Part shown: positions 46,956 to 57,958 of the stretch, one piece after another
How the letters are laid out: each line of letters starts with the position of its first letter
Numbering within the stretch: position 1 is the stretch's first letter
NCBI GenBank assembly: GCA_021234155.1
Contig: JAJEKV010000001.1
Location: 2,233,927 to 2,297,926 of the forward strand
DNA length: 64,000 bases
Source of the DNA: Isoetes taiwanensis
Lineage: Eukaryota; Streptophyta; Lycopodiopsida; Isoetales; Isoetaceae
Direction: 5' to 3'
Made by a program: the position numbers and the translations under genes
Notes under the pieces: model-generated
Database searches by the model: none
Told to the model about the DNA's origin: nothing
The model's input: only the letters and a program-made list of their open reading frames with translations

Positions 46956-49190
46956 TTATCGCCTATAGCGATATCGTTTGAAATTAAAATACACGTGAAG
47001 AATTCCCCTTTCGAATGTGCACTTGAAGCCCTTTTTGTGAGAATATTCCCACTCTTTGTTGACAATACGAAATGCAACATCTTCATATGGGGGGCCTGCG
47101 TGAAATCGAATTACACAGGTCTCTCCATTACTCCCATCTTCTTCAATATCATATTTTGGAGTTTTTGACTTGTCTACAAGATCTGGATAAAAGATGTTGA
47201 ATTTATATCCTTGAACAATCTTTGGTGGTGGATTATCGTGATCATAATGCGTCTGATTGTATTTATTCCATTCATAACCCGTATGGACCCGATTGAAGTA
47301 TTTAGGCTTCCGTGGACGATATTTATCATGCCACCAATATACCTGGGACTCGAGATTGACTTCATCATTAGAACCAAGAGTTATGTCACCTTCTTCCATA
47401 CCTCCCATTGCCTTCAAAACCAGAGCCCTTTCCTTACCAGTAAGTTCCATATCATTTTCAGCATCAGCTGCCCCTTGCAACCTTCGCCATTGCTCTTCCA
47501 ACACCTCAGCTCGTCTTCGTTGCAATTCTTCCTTATCAGCTTCAGGATCAACCACCTCATCTCCATCATACGCATGAAGTAATTCAGGAGAAAAAGATCC
47601 TGCCTCATTATGTTCTTCCTTATCTTGACTTCAAGCCATTTGGAGAATATAAGTCGGGATCTTCATGTGAACTCTCAACATGTTCAACCTTACGTTGCGA
47701 GACCTTCATCTCACGGATGAGTGTTGCCGCGGCAAATCGGATCGGCAGTCGGCATGAATTTCCCTCAACTTTGCCTTTGCCTTGTAAATATGTAGTCGCT
47801 TTAATAAAGCTTCCCAAAACTCAACCACCTTAGCAGCGCCTGAACGCATGTCTGATTCGATCTTTTCTTGCCATTTTTCTAAGTTAATGAAGCTCATTCT
47901 TTCCAACTTATTTATAACGTCAACAGCAACACTATCATGCAGGCCCATATCTTCAGCTACAAGCTCAGGTGGTGCTTCTCCACGAACACGGGCACGATCA
48001 AGTGCATCCCTTTTACGTGCTTCTGATATCTCCCAATCACAGACAATCATCATTGCCTCCCAGAACTCAATATGGGTAGGTGTCAATCGGTCGAGCTCGA
48101 GATGCATCTTAATATCTTGACGAAGCTCTTCCATTTCCTTGACAGTAAGACCCTGCAACCAACAGAAACGCTTATAAGCCATCACACCATTTCGACAACT
48201 ACATATTGTGTGCAGGTTTTATGTCCTCTTGCAAGACCTTTGTTGCCACTAGTCACATAAAAAAAGAAGCCATCAACCAAAACCATTCCTCCTCTTTTTA
48301 CTTGAGACACAAAACATTAAGCTCAAGCACATACCTTATATATTTTGTACGGCTCTATAATTTCAACATCAAATTCTGTTGAAAGACTTAGGTTCTTTGA
48401 AAGCACATCAATGGGTTTTGCACGCCCCTCTTTTAATCGAATCTCAGCCCGTGCTTTGCTTTGTCCAAAATAAAACTCCTTTTCCTTTTGTTCCCAATCT
48501 TGAAATTCGGCCCGAGCCCTTTCCCTTGCCAGCATTGCCATCTCTTCCTCACGTCTGGCTTTCTCCATTGCACGTTCTTCTCTTCGCTTCTTCACCTTCT
48601 CAATTTCCGCTATTCGTCTTTTCAGCCGTTGTTTTTCAGCTTTGAGAGATAAATCTTTTAAAGTGATGCCTCTTGAAACATCTCGTTCTATTTTTTTCCG
48701 CCAAACAAACTTGAAGAACTTTTGATTTAGTAATTTGGACATGACGATCTTTATATTATAAGCTACAATAACAAATATCTCTATATGGTTTGCAAAATGG
48801 TTCTTCCAAAGGAAACATGCGAGAGTTTCAAAGCATTATGCCTACATTATTATCTATTTTTCGTTCATGTACAGATACTCACTTTTCTGTCAAATTTGAG
48901 TCACCAAATGGGTTGCTGTCATTGGAATAACCTGAAACCGTTTGTACCTTCAATCTCCTTGCCATTTTCAAGGCCTTGCGTTGAGCTTTTTTAACCAGGT
49001 ATTCATTAATCTCTTCTTCAGTGGGCTCCCATCTGCCGGGACTGTGATTTGTATCTGAAGAAACATCGCTTTTCGAATCACTTGAGGAGTAATCCTTCCG
49101 CTTTCTACTTCTTTTAATCTTTGCATCTCGTGCCCTTGATTCCGATCCGTGACGATCTTGTGAACTTGTGCTTGCCTCATCGCGACCCAT
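46956..49190 (-). CDS. CACTIN: CACTIN, spliceosome-associated protein
   Basis: Three blocks on the minus strand. Exon 1 (48883-49190) holds a basic Ser-rich start, then EEEINEYLVKKAQRKALKMA and SGYSNDSNPFGDSNLTE. Exon 2 (48335 to about 48712) starts near FVWRKKIERDVSRGI and runs through a long Glu/Arg coiled coil. Exon 3 (46956-48152) starts GLTVKEMEELRQDIK, contains the mid domain (HIEFWEAMMIVCDWEI), and ends in the C-terminal cactin domain (KFNIFYPDLVDKSKTPKY, CVIRFHAGPPYEDVAFRIV, FNFKRYRYRR). CACTIN is a nuclear protein of the spliceosomal C complex. The frame is interrupted three times: a missing base at the exon 1 donor, near 47.72-47.76 kb, and near 47.64 kb. This is either consensus error or a pseudogene. 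Confidence 0.9.
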
Positions 49191-49517
49191 TGCGCCAGCG
49201 GAATTGGGTTTAGGGTTTCTGGAGCTTGTAACCCTTTTTTATATCTTACGGTTTCGACATTCGAAAAAGGCCCGACAAATGCTGACCGTTTATATTTCGG
49301 CAATTTTCACAGATGTCCCTTTTGGGTGCTTTCCCATGAGATGTCCCTTTTGGGTGCTTTCCCGACAAATGGCCATTTGCGCCTTCCCATAAAATTTCCG
49401 ACCTAAAAATAGATTGCCAAGGTCCAAAACTTAGCATTTATAAATGCTTGAGGATTACGTTGGATTCAGATCAAAAACCTTGCTCCCTTATGTTAACACT
49501 TCAAATTAAAGATTTTT

Positions 49518-49630
49518 GTTAAATCTACCTTCGCATTCAATTTGTTATGTTAACATTTCGAACATAAATGGTTCTAGTGAACATAGTTACATTAAAAACT
49601 AACGCAGCAAGATTGTTGAGAACTTGAAAC
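49518..49630. repeat. Dispersed repeat, copy 1
   Basis: CAATTTGTTATGTTAACATT and following bases (GAACATAA...ATAGTTACATT...GACTAAC/AACTAAC) recur at about 55095-55210. It lies between the CACTIN start and the transposon at 49.7 kb. Confidence 0.65.
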
Positions 49631-49652
49631 TCGGTCTAGGTTTATAACTTGT

Positions 49653-49905
49653 ATATTCACACGGGAGGTGACGTAAGGCAACGAGAGCTGTTGGATAGGC
49701 ATATTCTCCCCTTATTCCTTAATCTACACCGTACACAAAGTTCCTCGTTTGTGGGGTATGGATGTATAGAATTTGTTATACTGTATAACAAGATTTGCAA
49801 AGTACTATAAGATTTCAGGCAATATACTATATGGTATTAATTTTGTACGTGCAAAACATAATTACAGGGGCTCTCGCTGCCCTACGTCACCCCCCGTGTG
49901 AATAT
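49653..49905. repeat. 36-bp inverted repeat at the transposon's left end
   Basis: Arm 49653-49688 is the reverse complement of arm 49870-49905 at 33 of 36 positions. The inner arm (GCTCTCGCTGCCCTACGTCA...) is part of the conserved transposon end. The outer arm lies just outside the shared left boundary, suggesting a second, inverted end fragment or a longer element. Confidence 0.75.
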
Positions 49906-52556
49906 GCACCCAAACAAAAGGGGGTTTAAGGGGGAATTTAATTTTAAACATGTTTAATGTAATGGTTTGTGTTAATTAATGTTAATAGTAGTTATGTTGG
50001 TTGTTATACTAGAAAATTTTTTCGGCCCTTCGGGCCCCAAAAGAAACAAACATAGATAAACTCTGAGGTAAACAAAGAATCAAAATCAAAATAAATTGCA
50101 AACTATATATTTTAAATTACATAATTTATAGGCTCCAAATTTAGACTTTGAGCCTGAGACTCCGAATACCCTACTTTGATTAATGGAGGTACTAAAAATC
50201 CTGCTAATCAATGTTCTTTAAGATGTTTGGAGAAGATATTGAAGTTATCTCAATTGCTGTGAAGTCTTTCTTGAATATCAACATACCAGAATAGAGTAAC
50301 TCATGGAATAGCACATCTTTCTTTATGGAATAAGCAACACTTGTAAACAAAATGAAGCATGCATGTAGTCAACTTAGTCAAAATTTAAGGAACTTGGTAG
50401 CCAGAACTAAGTAGTAATGGATATGATAAAATAAGTGCATAGCATGACATCATTGCAGAACATGGCAGTTAAACCTGAAGATATGTTTTGCAGCAACCAA
50501 GATATCTTCTCTCCATTCTCAAGTTTTCTCTAATGAAGCAACGAACACTCTGACTTCCAAATATCTGACTTCCAAATTTTGCTATAAATGCTCTCATTAT
50601 TCCAGTTACATAGGCCTCAAAATCCATGTATTTGTGCCAGTTGAATATGATATAAACTGGAGGAGCGACTTCTTGCGTGTTCCTATAATGCACCAAAGAC
50701 CTGTTTCTGAAACAAAGAAACTGGATGAACACATACATGATGGAAAAGAATTTTCGGTGATGGCAAGAATTGCCCTTCCTTGTTTGTGCACGCTCTCGCT
50801 TTCGCAGTGCAATATAATCTGCAAGCCAGTAACAATGATATATTAGATGAACAATAAAGGAAAAGATACAATATGAATATGAGTTTCATAGTTGTTTGGA
50901 TTCAGAGATAATGTAAGTTGTTTTCGATATCTCAAATGGGCAAAGCCATTTTCTAGAAAGACAGCCCGTACTTTACAGCTTCTCTAAATAGATTTTCCAT
51001 TCTGGATATTGAAGTGCTTGCATCTCTCCAATCTCATTAGCATATAAAGTTTAACCAATATACAGATTCATGTCATACATGAGAAGTGTTCTGTAACTTA
51101 TGGAATGCCTTGCTTCTTTACATATAAGCGTATAGATTTGCAATAGAAACTTGTGTCTGCATTGCGACGTTGCACGAGAATGCCAGCTACGGGAAATAGG
51201 TAAGATATCGCTGAAAAGTTGTAAATGTGAGAATCCTTTTCCAATGAATTGACAGAGTTGTCCATCCAGGATAATTCCCATTGATGGAAATCAGAAGCAA
51301 ACAGATCATCATTTCTTCCTTCTGTTCATGCCTGCAAGATGGAAATGCTCTAATGCAAGATGGAAAGTCCACAAATGCGTATGACCTAATAGAAAAATGC
51401 AGTTGATTGTACTAGGATTTAATAGAATTTGTCCAGCAAGAGAAGTATAAGCTCATACTCACCTCGGTCCCGATTCCAGAGAAAACTGAACAGCAATTTG
51501 GCTGCAACAAGAGTGCTGATGGCCACACCGGCAACCACCATATTTCGCCTCTGTTTGGCGGCTCCCAGCCACCATATTTCGCCTCTGTTTGGCGGCTCCA
51601 TCATTCGCCTGGTAAGCACCAACTTCCAGAAGCATAGTTGTAGACATAACCTTGAGGTATCACATAGCCATTTGGAGCATAGTGAACATCACCTTCCATA
51701 GTACGCTCCTGTGCTGTGTTTCCATTTCTTGATTGTGGATCATTGTTTCGTGAGGATACGTCCTGATGCAAAAAGCAGATTCAATGACACGCATAGACAG
51801 CATATAACGGTTATTGAAGCACAAACCTGAGTAGAGACAGTAGTTCCAGCAGACGTCGCATTCGAATCAACGTTGAGAGTCTGCAACAACTGTCGAACCT
51901 CTAACCATCCCTTAAGGAAATGAAAAAAGTTTATGTTAAGCACAACAAAAGATACATTTCACATGCGAAGAAGAGGAAGTCATTGTAACCCTAGAAGCCA
52001 AATATCGTCCAGTATGCTCAACCGGATTCTGTCATACTCCACTTCAAGTACTGAAATGATTACTCTATTGACGAATGTCTTGAGAAATTCTACCAAAGAA
52101 CTGGCCGTAGCAATGGCATTGTTCAATTTCCTGTGCATTTTTGCTTTCATCAGCTTCTGAATCTAAATCCTAGATCTTCAAGCCGAATGTCAAATCTTGA
52201 AGCCTATCCTTGAAGCCGAATGCTGAATCTTGAAGCATGTTCGAACCCTGCAGCATTGTATTGCTTTCGATTCTTGCCTTCTTTCTTCTTAACCCTAAAA
52301 TAACCCTAAAACATGATGGCACGATGCTTGCATGCAAAACTCTGAAAACGGCAACTAAAATAAAAAGAGGGCTTTTGTTGTGAACCCTTGGATGTTGGAC
52401 CATTGAAAAAAAAAAGCTAAATCAACGACTAAGAAATGGTGCACTCTAGATGTACGCATTAGTACATCCATTTGAATACGCCATGAAATCTTAGAAAAAC
52501 CTTTGTGAAAAGCGTACAAAAACACAAAGAAAACCCCCTGTTATTATGCTACATAT
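49702..52556. mobile_element. Gene-capturing DNA transposon, copy 2
   Basis: The left about 340 bases (to the GGCCCTTCGGGCCC hairpin near 50029-50042) and the right about 75 bases match copy 1 at 19991-22452. The interior of about 2.4 kb differs completely. It lies about 0.5 kb upstream of the CACTIN start codon. No transposase is seen. Sharing of ends with different cargo is the hallmark of a non-autonomous, gene-capturing family. Confidence 0.75.
51440..51935 (-). pseudogene. Captured fragment of an unidentified gene with a membrane segment
   Basis: On the minus strand, WLEVRQLLQTLNVDSNATSA (about 51850-51910) is followed by NNDPQSRNGNTAQER and YAPNGYVIPQGYVYNYASGS (about 51620-51760). Next comes a hydrophobic helix with basic start (AKQRRNMVVAGVAISTLVAA, LLFSFLW), ending at a GTGAGT donor near 51465. 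The helix region is preceded by a 33-bp tandem duplication (51535-51600). It looks like real exons separated by introns, but I cannot name the parent gene. Confidence 0.5.
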
Positions 52557-55500
52557 TTGATGGCTTCTTAAGATGCTTCTATAATGCACAATTCTTTTGA
52601 GACCTTTGGTCTTAACTAGATATGGCCATGTTTGACATCATTTGGCAACAACTAGTGGTCTTGTTACACGTTTTTTCCTTAGTTCGTGCATAAATTAATA
52701 TAATATTTGGTACATTAGAAAGCAACTTTTTTTTAAATCCCCAATGGCCTACATCAATGGTTCCTAAGTATAATAAGATAAGATAAGATGAATGCTTCTA
52801 GCAAGAAATTTTGGCAATATGGCACTATACTTAAGAAGAAAAGTAGATCACTTATAAATGCTTGCAAGGTTTGCGTACGGACAAACAATTGTTTCATATC
52901 GCTGTTTATTTAATATGGTAAATTGAAAGCATACAAGGACAGAGTTAATTGATATACAAATCTGCAATGTGCAATAATAATGCTTGCTTTCTTTCTTCTA
53001 GCACAACAAATCCATCCTTCATTGCTGCAAACTGATCGACAATATCAGATGATAATGTTTACAATCAAAATACAAGAAATTCATATCAAAAGGTGTAACA
53101 TGTATATGCACCAATTCTAAAACATATTTTGGCATAATAAGTCACAACAATGGTCCCAAGGACAATTTACAATAACTTTTATTTAAATTTAATTTTGGAT
53201 CCTGAAAACATCAACAGATTTCGGCACAATCCAGCAAGAAATCTTTTAGTCATGCTAGGCTACCACCATAATGACTACCAAGTTCTATATTTGGCAATAA
53301 ATAAAAATGGTAGTACTCCGCACAATTCAGCAAGAAAGATTTTTGCCATACTACGCTACTACCACAATGACTATCAGGTTCTAAATTTGGCAATAAATCA
53401 AAATGGTAGTTTTACCTCTACAGGGAACTTCATTTCTTTAAGACAAGGCTTTACAACATAGCATCGCTCATCCACAGTAGATTTCAGATGTTAGTGCAGG
53501 ATAATACAGTCATGTAACATTTCTATAACTCTAGATTCCTAATGCAGTCATATAACAGTTTCTATGATTCTGGTCGCACCTGAGTGCGTATTCGATAGTA
53601 AGGATATGTGTGTGCTTCGATGTATATTGTATGTCTACAAAAGATCGATAGCTTACAATTGGAAAAATTTTAAATCCTGTAGGAAATACTCACCTCAAAG
53701 TGGAAACAATTTGAGCAGTGGGTTTTAGCCTTAGAATGCCACAATATAACATGTAGCACTTCATGTGGATGCTCTCTTACCTTCACCTATTTGATAGATC
53801 AATCTGTCATGTATCTAGATAAACAAAAAGATGTTTTTTAGTTGCTAGCATAGACAGCTTGTAAAGTATTTTGTAAAGGTAAGCAGTAATGTCTAAACGT
53901 TGTGGCTTGCCTTACCAAAACCTGGTAGAAACACCAGATGACCTAAGATTTATCCTCAGCTTCTGTTGTGGGCCTCTCTACATTTGCCAGTTTCTTACGT
54001 AGGGATCCACCTTCTTTATATAGGACATGCCACCTGCAAGCATTCGAAAAACCCCTCATATATGTGTTTTTGCTAGGCAAATTTGACACCTTTCTGTTTG
54101 GTTATAAAACTAGAAGAACATCCAAAAACCCATATGACCCCTAGTATACATAATGAAGAGGGTTAAAAAACCACCCCCTCCCTGTTAATGCACGTTCTTT
54201 TGACAGGTTCCACAAGGTGATGCCCCCTTGGTTTTCTATGAGTTTGCATAGAACATGGTGCAACATATGCAGAAGTGAGATGAAAGAAAGATTACCTTTC
54301 ATGTTATCAGCCGGCTCTCAAACCTGTAGAACTACTAGTAGTAAAATATTTCAAGGCTTTTGCTCAAGTTTTTTCGAGCTCCTTCATTGCACAGGCTGTA
54401 GGACTGCTAGGAATAAACTGGGACAATAATAAACTTAAGGGATCATGACCATAGTTCTTATTACTTGCAACACGAGTATTAAACCATATAGAAAATTCAG
54501 ATTCTGATCACAACTACAACAACCCATTATATATGGACATAAGATTTAAGAGGCCATTCTCAAAATGGATCCTTTTCTCGTGATAGTAGACAAAGGAAGT
54601 TACCTCACATGGTAAGTATCATATACAATATTTTCTTCGACAACTTGAGAGAAACCTTTGATGAAGAGTTCATTGGCACAAAGAATACAAAAGCAACAAA
54701 GGTAATTGCCTAGCAAAATAAATGCCATGACAATCTCTACCATCATTTTGTTGGAGACACTTACTAAACAGAAAAGATCTGAGTAGCAAAACTTGAATTT
54801 GAAGTTGAAGGGATTCATGCTAACCCAATTGATTCTCCAATTGTTGAAAATATGCTTGGAAGAAGAATTCACTCTTGGCATAAATGAAAAATAATCTTGC
54901 ATGGTTTCAATGTTGACATACAAGATAAACAAAAGCCTTGTTTGTAGCAGCAGATTTTTGGATGAAGGGTTTATGATTGGTTGGTTGGTAGTTATCTTAA
55001 TTTAAGGTACATTTTAAAAATTGGTTCACATCACTTGTTATGTTAGCTAGAATTTCTAACATAACGGATTCTATTAGACCTTCACACTTGCTCCATTATA
55101 TTACTACCTTTGCACTCAATTTGTTATGTTAACATTTTGAACATAATGGTCCTGGTAAATATAGTTACATTGAAGACTAACCTAACGAGATTATCTTGTG
55201 CAATTGTTGGGATGGGAAGTTATTGTATAAAGTTTGGCATGGTTTAAGGGGTATTCATATCCTTGAACTGTATTATTCTGATGTCAACAAATAGGTTTCT
55301 GGATTTCCATGGTCGGGCTTCTGTGGTCGAGACTCTTTCTTTCTTAGAAAGAATGTTATGGCACCGGGGTGGGGGCACATGGATGCGATGGAGCAGAGGA
55401 CCAGGAGTTCCTTATGGCGGTCGACTTCCTCATGTCGTTCTCTGCCAGCTCGAGGTAAGGTTTGTGTTTAAATTCGACCTCTGTGATTGTGTGAATCGGA

Positions 55501-55760
55501 CCGTTGTTTAGAAAAGGATCAGATGTGGAGTCGCTTTGAACTTCTGTCTATAGTTATCTATACCTTGTGCAACCGTGGTCTGGCCCTTGCAACGATGTTG
55601 CGATTTGAGGTTGCGATTTGAGATAAGATGTTGAAGAGCACAGTTAGGTCTAAGAAGCACGTTGTTCCTCCTGAGAAAAGTTTTGCTTGCATAGATGACG
55701 TTTCTCTATAGGAATATAAAGGGGAAGAACAATGTTTAAAATGAAATGAACTTAAGTGCA
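52557..55760. other. Intergenic, no recognisable gene
   Basis: AT-rich DNA. An imperfect tandem duplication of about 93 bp lies at 53223-53410 (GCACAATCCAGCAAGAAATC / GCACAATTCAGCAAGAAAGA), inside an otherwise unremarkable frame (53150-53461). The second copy of the dispersed repeat is at about 55095-55210, next to an inverted TTATGTTAG...CTAACATAA at 55049-55076. Confidence 0.45.
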
Positions 55761-55774
55761 TTTGAAAGATTCCT

Positions 55775-56400
55775 TTGAAAATTTTGAAAAATCAAAAAAT
55801 AAGACAAATCAGGGAGCAAGGTAGATTTCTAGGTATATGTTGTCCAGAACTCTCCCTAAAAACAACAATTTTAGAGTTGTTTAATACAAATAAACAGGCA
55901 AAGGAAAAAAAACACCATGTCGGGGGGTCAAACGAGCGTTTACGAGACCCACAAAAATGTCTATGGTAAAATACATGTAAGTACCATAGGTTCTTTTGCA
56001 TATTATGTGTGAATGTCTTTGTAATAGCAGTTGCAAAGGAAGGAAGATGATATCACAGAGCGAAAAAAGAAGCTGTTCAAGTTAGAAGTAGTTAAAGAAG
56101 CATACGCCATAAACTGCCATTTCAATAATCATGAATAAAATGTGGTACAATGTATCTTCTGCAGAAGATCTATCAATAATGTACATCTCATAAAAAAATG
56201 CTATCAAAATGTTCTACCCTTTCAGAAGACAGGATCCTTTGTATAAAGTTATACCGTTCGTTTCAAATTAAAACCTGTCTGTATACGTTTATACTGGGGG
56301 AGGTGGTTCTTCCCAGTCTACGGGACTCTCGTCTCCCTTTGGATCTATTTCCTGAGAGGCCACAAAGCCAAAAACTCATGTTTTTTATTATCTAGTTCCT
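55775..56400. other. Intergenic, nothing recognised
   Basis: AT-rich, short frames only. It lies downstream of the methylase relic on the minus strand. Confidence 0.35.
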
Positions 56401-56439
56401 CATTTTTACTCAAGAAAGAACTCACAGGAACTTATTCTG

Positions 56440-57420
56440 GTCTTGATGAAACTTATCTTCTCTGCATCTATGTTTACTGATACCACATTACGTTCCTGTT
56501 TAAGAGTGCAAACTGCTGTGGTGCCAGTCCCAGAAAATGCATCAAGTACCCAGTCACTTGGGCGAGAAAACCATTATATCAAATTATTAATAAGTCTCTG
56601 AGGCTTTTGATAGTGGGAAACCACTACGCCTTGGTGTTGCAGGTCTCTCAACTTTTGCAAGACAGCTGGGAATTGAAATGCATTGCCAGGCAGAGACTTT
56701 TTTTCTTGTGTGTCATGGTCTTTTTGGTGTCGGCGCTAATAACCAATGTGAAAGTGTTCGAAGCAGCTACCAAACGTGGCCCCCCACCATGTCCTTTTAC
56801 GTTAGTTCTTAACCTGGTAGCACAAAGCCAAAAATACGTAAAACAAGAAAACAAATGGTATAAATTTATATCACAAGGGTTCCTGCGGTATAAATTTATA
56901 CCGCAAGATTTCACAAGGTTAAATATACTAGGAACAAGTGTGGAGCGTACCATTGCAAACCACTCCAATCGGCTTAAGCACGGACATAATTTGCAAGTCG
57001 GAATGAAATATAATAACACGCCAATTTGGAGATAATGTGACTTCCTTTAGGCCATCCAAGAAAGCTTTTACTTGCACATGTGTGAAGGCCTCGTCATCGA
57101 ATAGGTTGTCTTTAATCTTAAACCCGTAGGGAATGTCGGTTATGCACAACGTGAAGTTTTGCTTTTCGACCACCGTTTGCAACTTCGTGCAGTCACCATG
57201 CACAACCTGCAGTCCTGGCCGAAGGTAGTAAATCGTTCGTAAGCACTCTCAGAATTGCTTGTTGCAACTTGCTTTCCCTGATCTATGGCTTTCAATCTTT
57301 GTCTTTCTTCTTTAGCCCTTCGAACTAGGTCAACAAGCCTGCTGGTAGGCCGTTCTTTTTGTTCTGTAAGTAGACAATGAGTAACGACCATGAAGCTGAA
57401 ACTTTTGCTATACAAAACTT
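56440..57420 (-). pseudogene. N4/N6-type DNA methylase, module A (motifs IV then I)
   Basis: On the minus strand, LQVVHGDCTKL precedes the catalytic motif IV as DIPYGF (about 57119-57136), equivalent to DPPYG. Then come WRVIIFHSDLQIMSVLKPIG and, after an intron, HYQKPQRLINNLI, an in-frame TAA (56574-56576), and motif I as SDWVLDAFSGTGTTAVCTL (about 56503-56556). Motif IV before I is the beta arrangement of PF01555 methylases, which methylate the amino group of cytosine (m4C) or adenine. The upstream exon is basic (RLVDLVRRAKEERQRLKAID). The stop codon argues for a pseudogene unless it is a base error. Confidence 0.75.
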
Positions 57421-57691
57421 ACCCAACTGGATGTTGTCTGTAGTACAGGATAGGTAAAGATATGCACTCTTCCAAATCTTCTAGATTCAGTTGCTTAATT
57501 CTGTTGTAAATAACATCATATCATGCTATCATATCATATCATACCATACCATACCAGATTTAATTTTGAAAACGAGATATATATATTTTTTGATTGATGT
57601 TATACTACCAGTCTTTTGGTAGTTGGATCTCCTAGTTTTGGGAATGCTCCGAATTCAACTTGAAGAAAAATGAGCTAATCCAACTAATCTT

Positions 57692-57958
57692 GCTTGAACA
57701 ATAGAAAGAGCCACTGGCTTATCCTTCTACCTAATTTGGTGTGCTGGAGGAATAAGCCAGTGGCTCTTTCTATTGTTCAAGCAAGGTTACTTGGATTAGC
57801 TCATCGAAACTACTCCTTTACTTCAAAAATAATTATTACCGGAATAGAAGCAATTGGAATAATCTTAGCTTGAACAATAGAAAGAGCCACTGGCTTATCC
57901 TTCTAGCTAATTTGGTGCGCTGGAGGAATAAGCCAGTGGCTCTTTCTATTGTTCAAGC
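57692..57958. repeat. Tandemly duplicated perfect 31-bp-arm hairpin
   Basis: Arms 57692-57722 and 57752-57782 are exact inverted copies (GCTTGAACAATAGAAAGAGC...). An identical hairpin occurs at 57868-57898 and 57928-57958. The two lie in a 176-bp direct duplication that also includes the start of the plastid ndhD piece. Confidence 0.9.
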
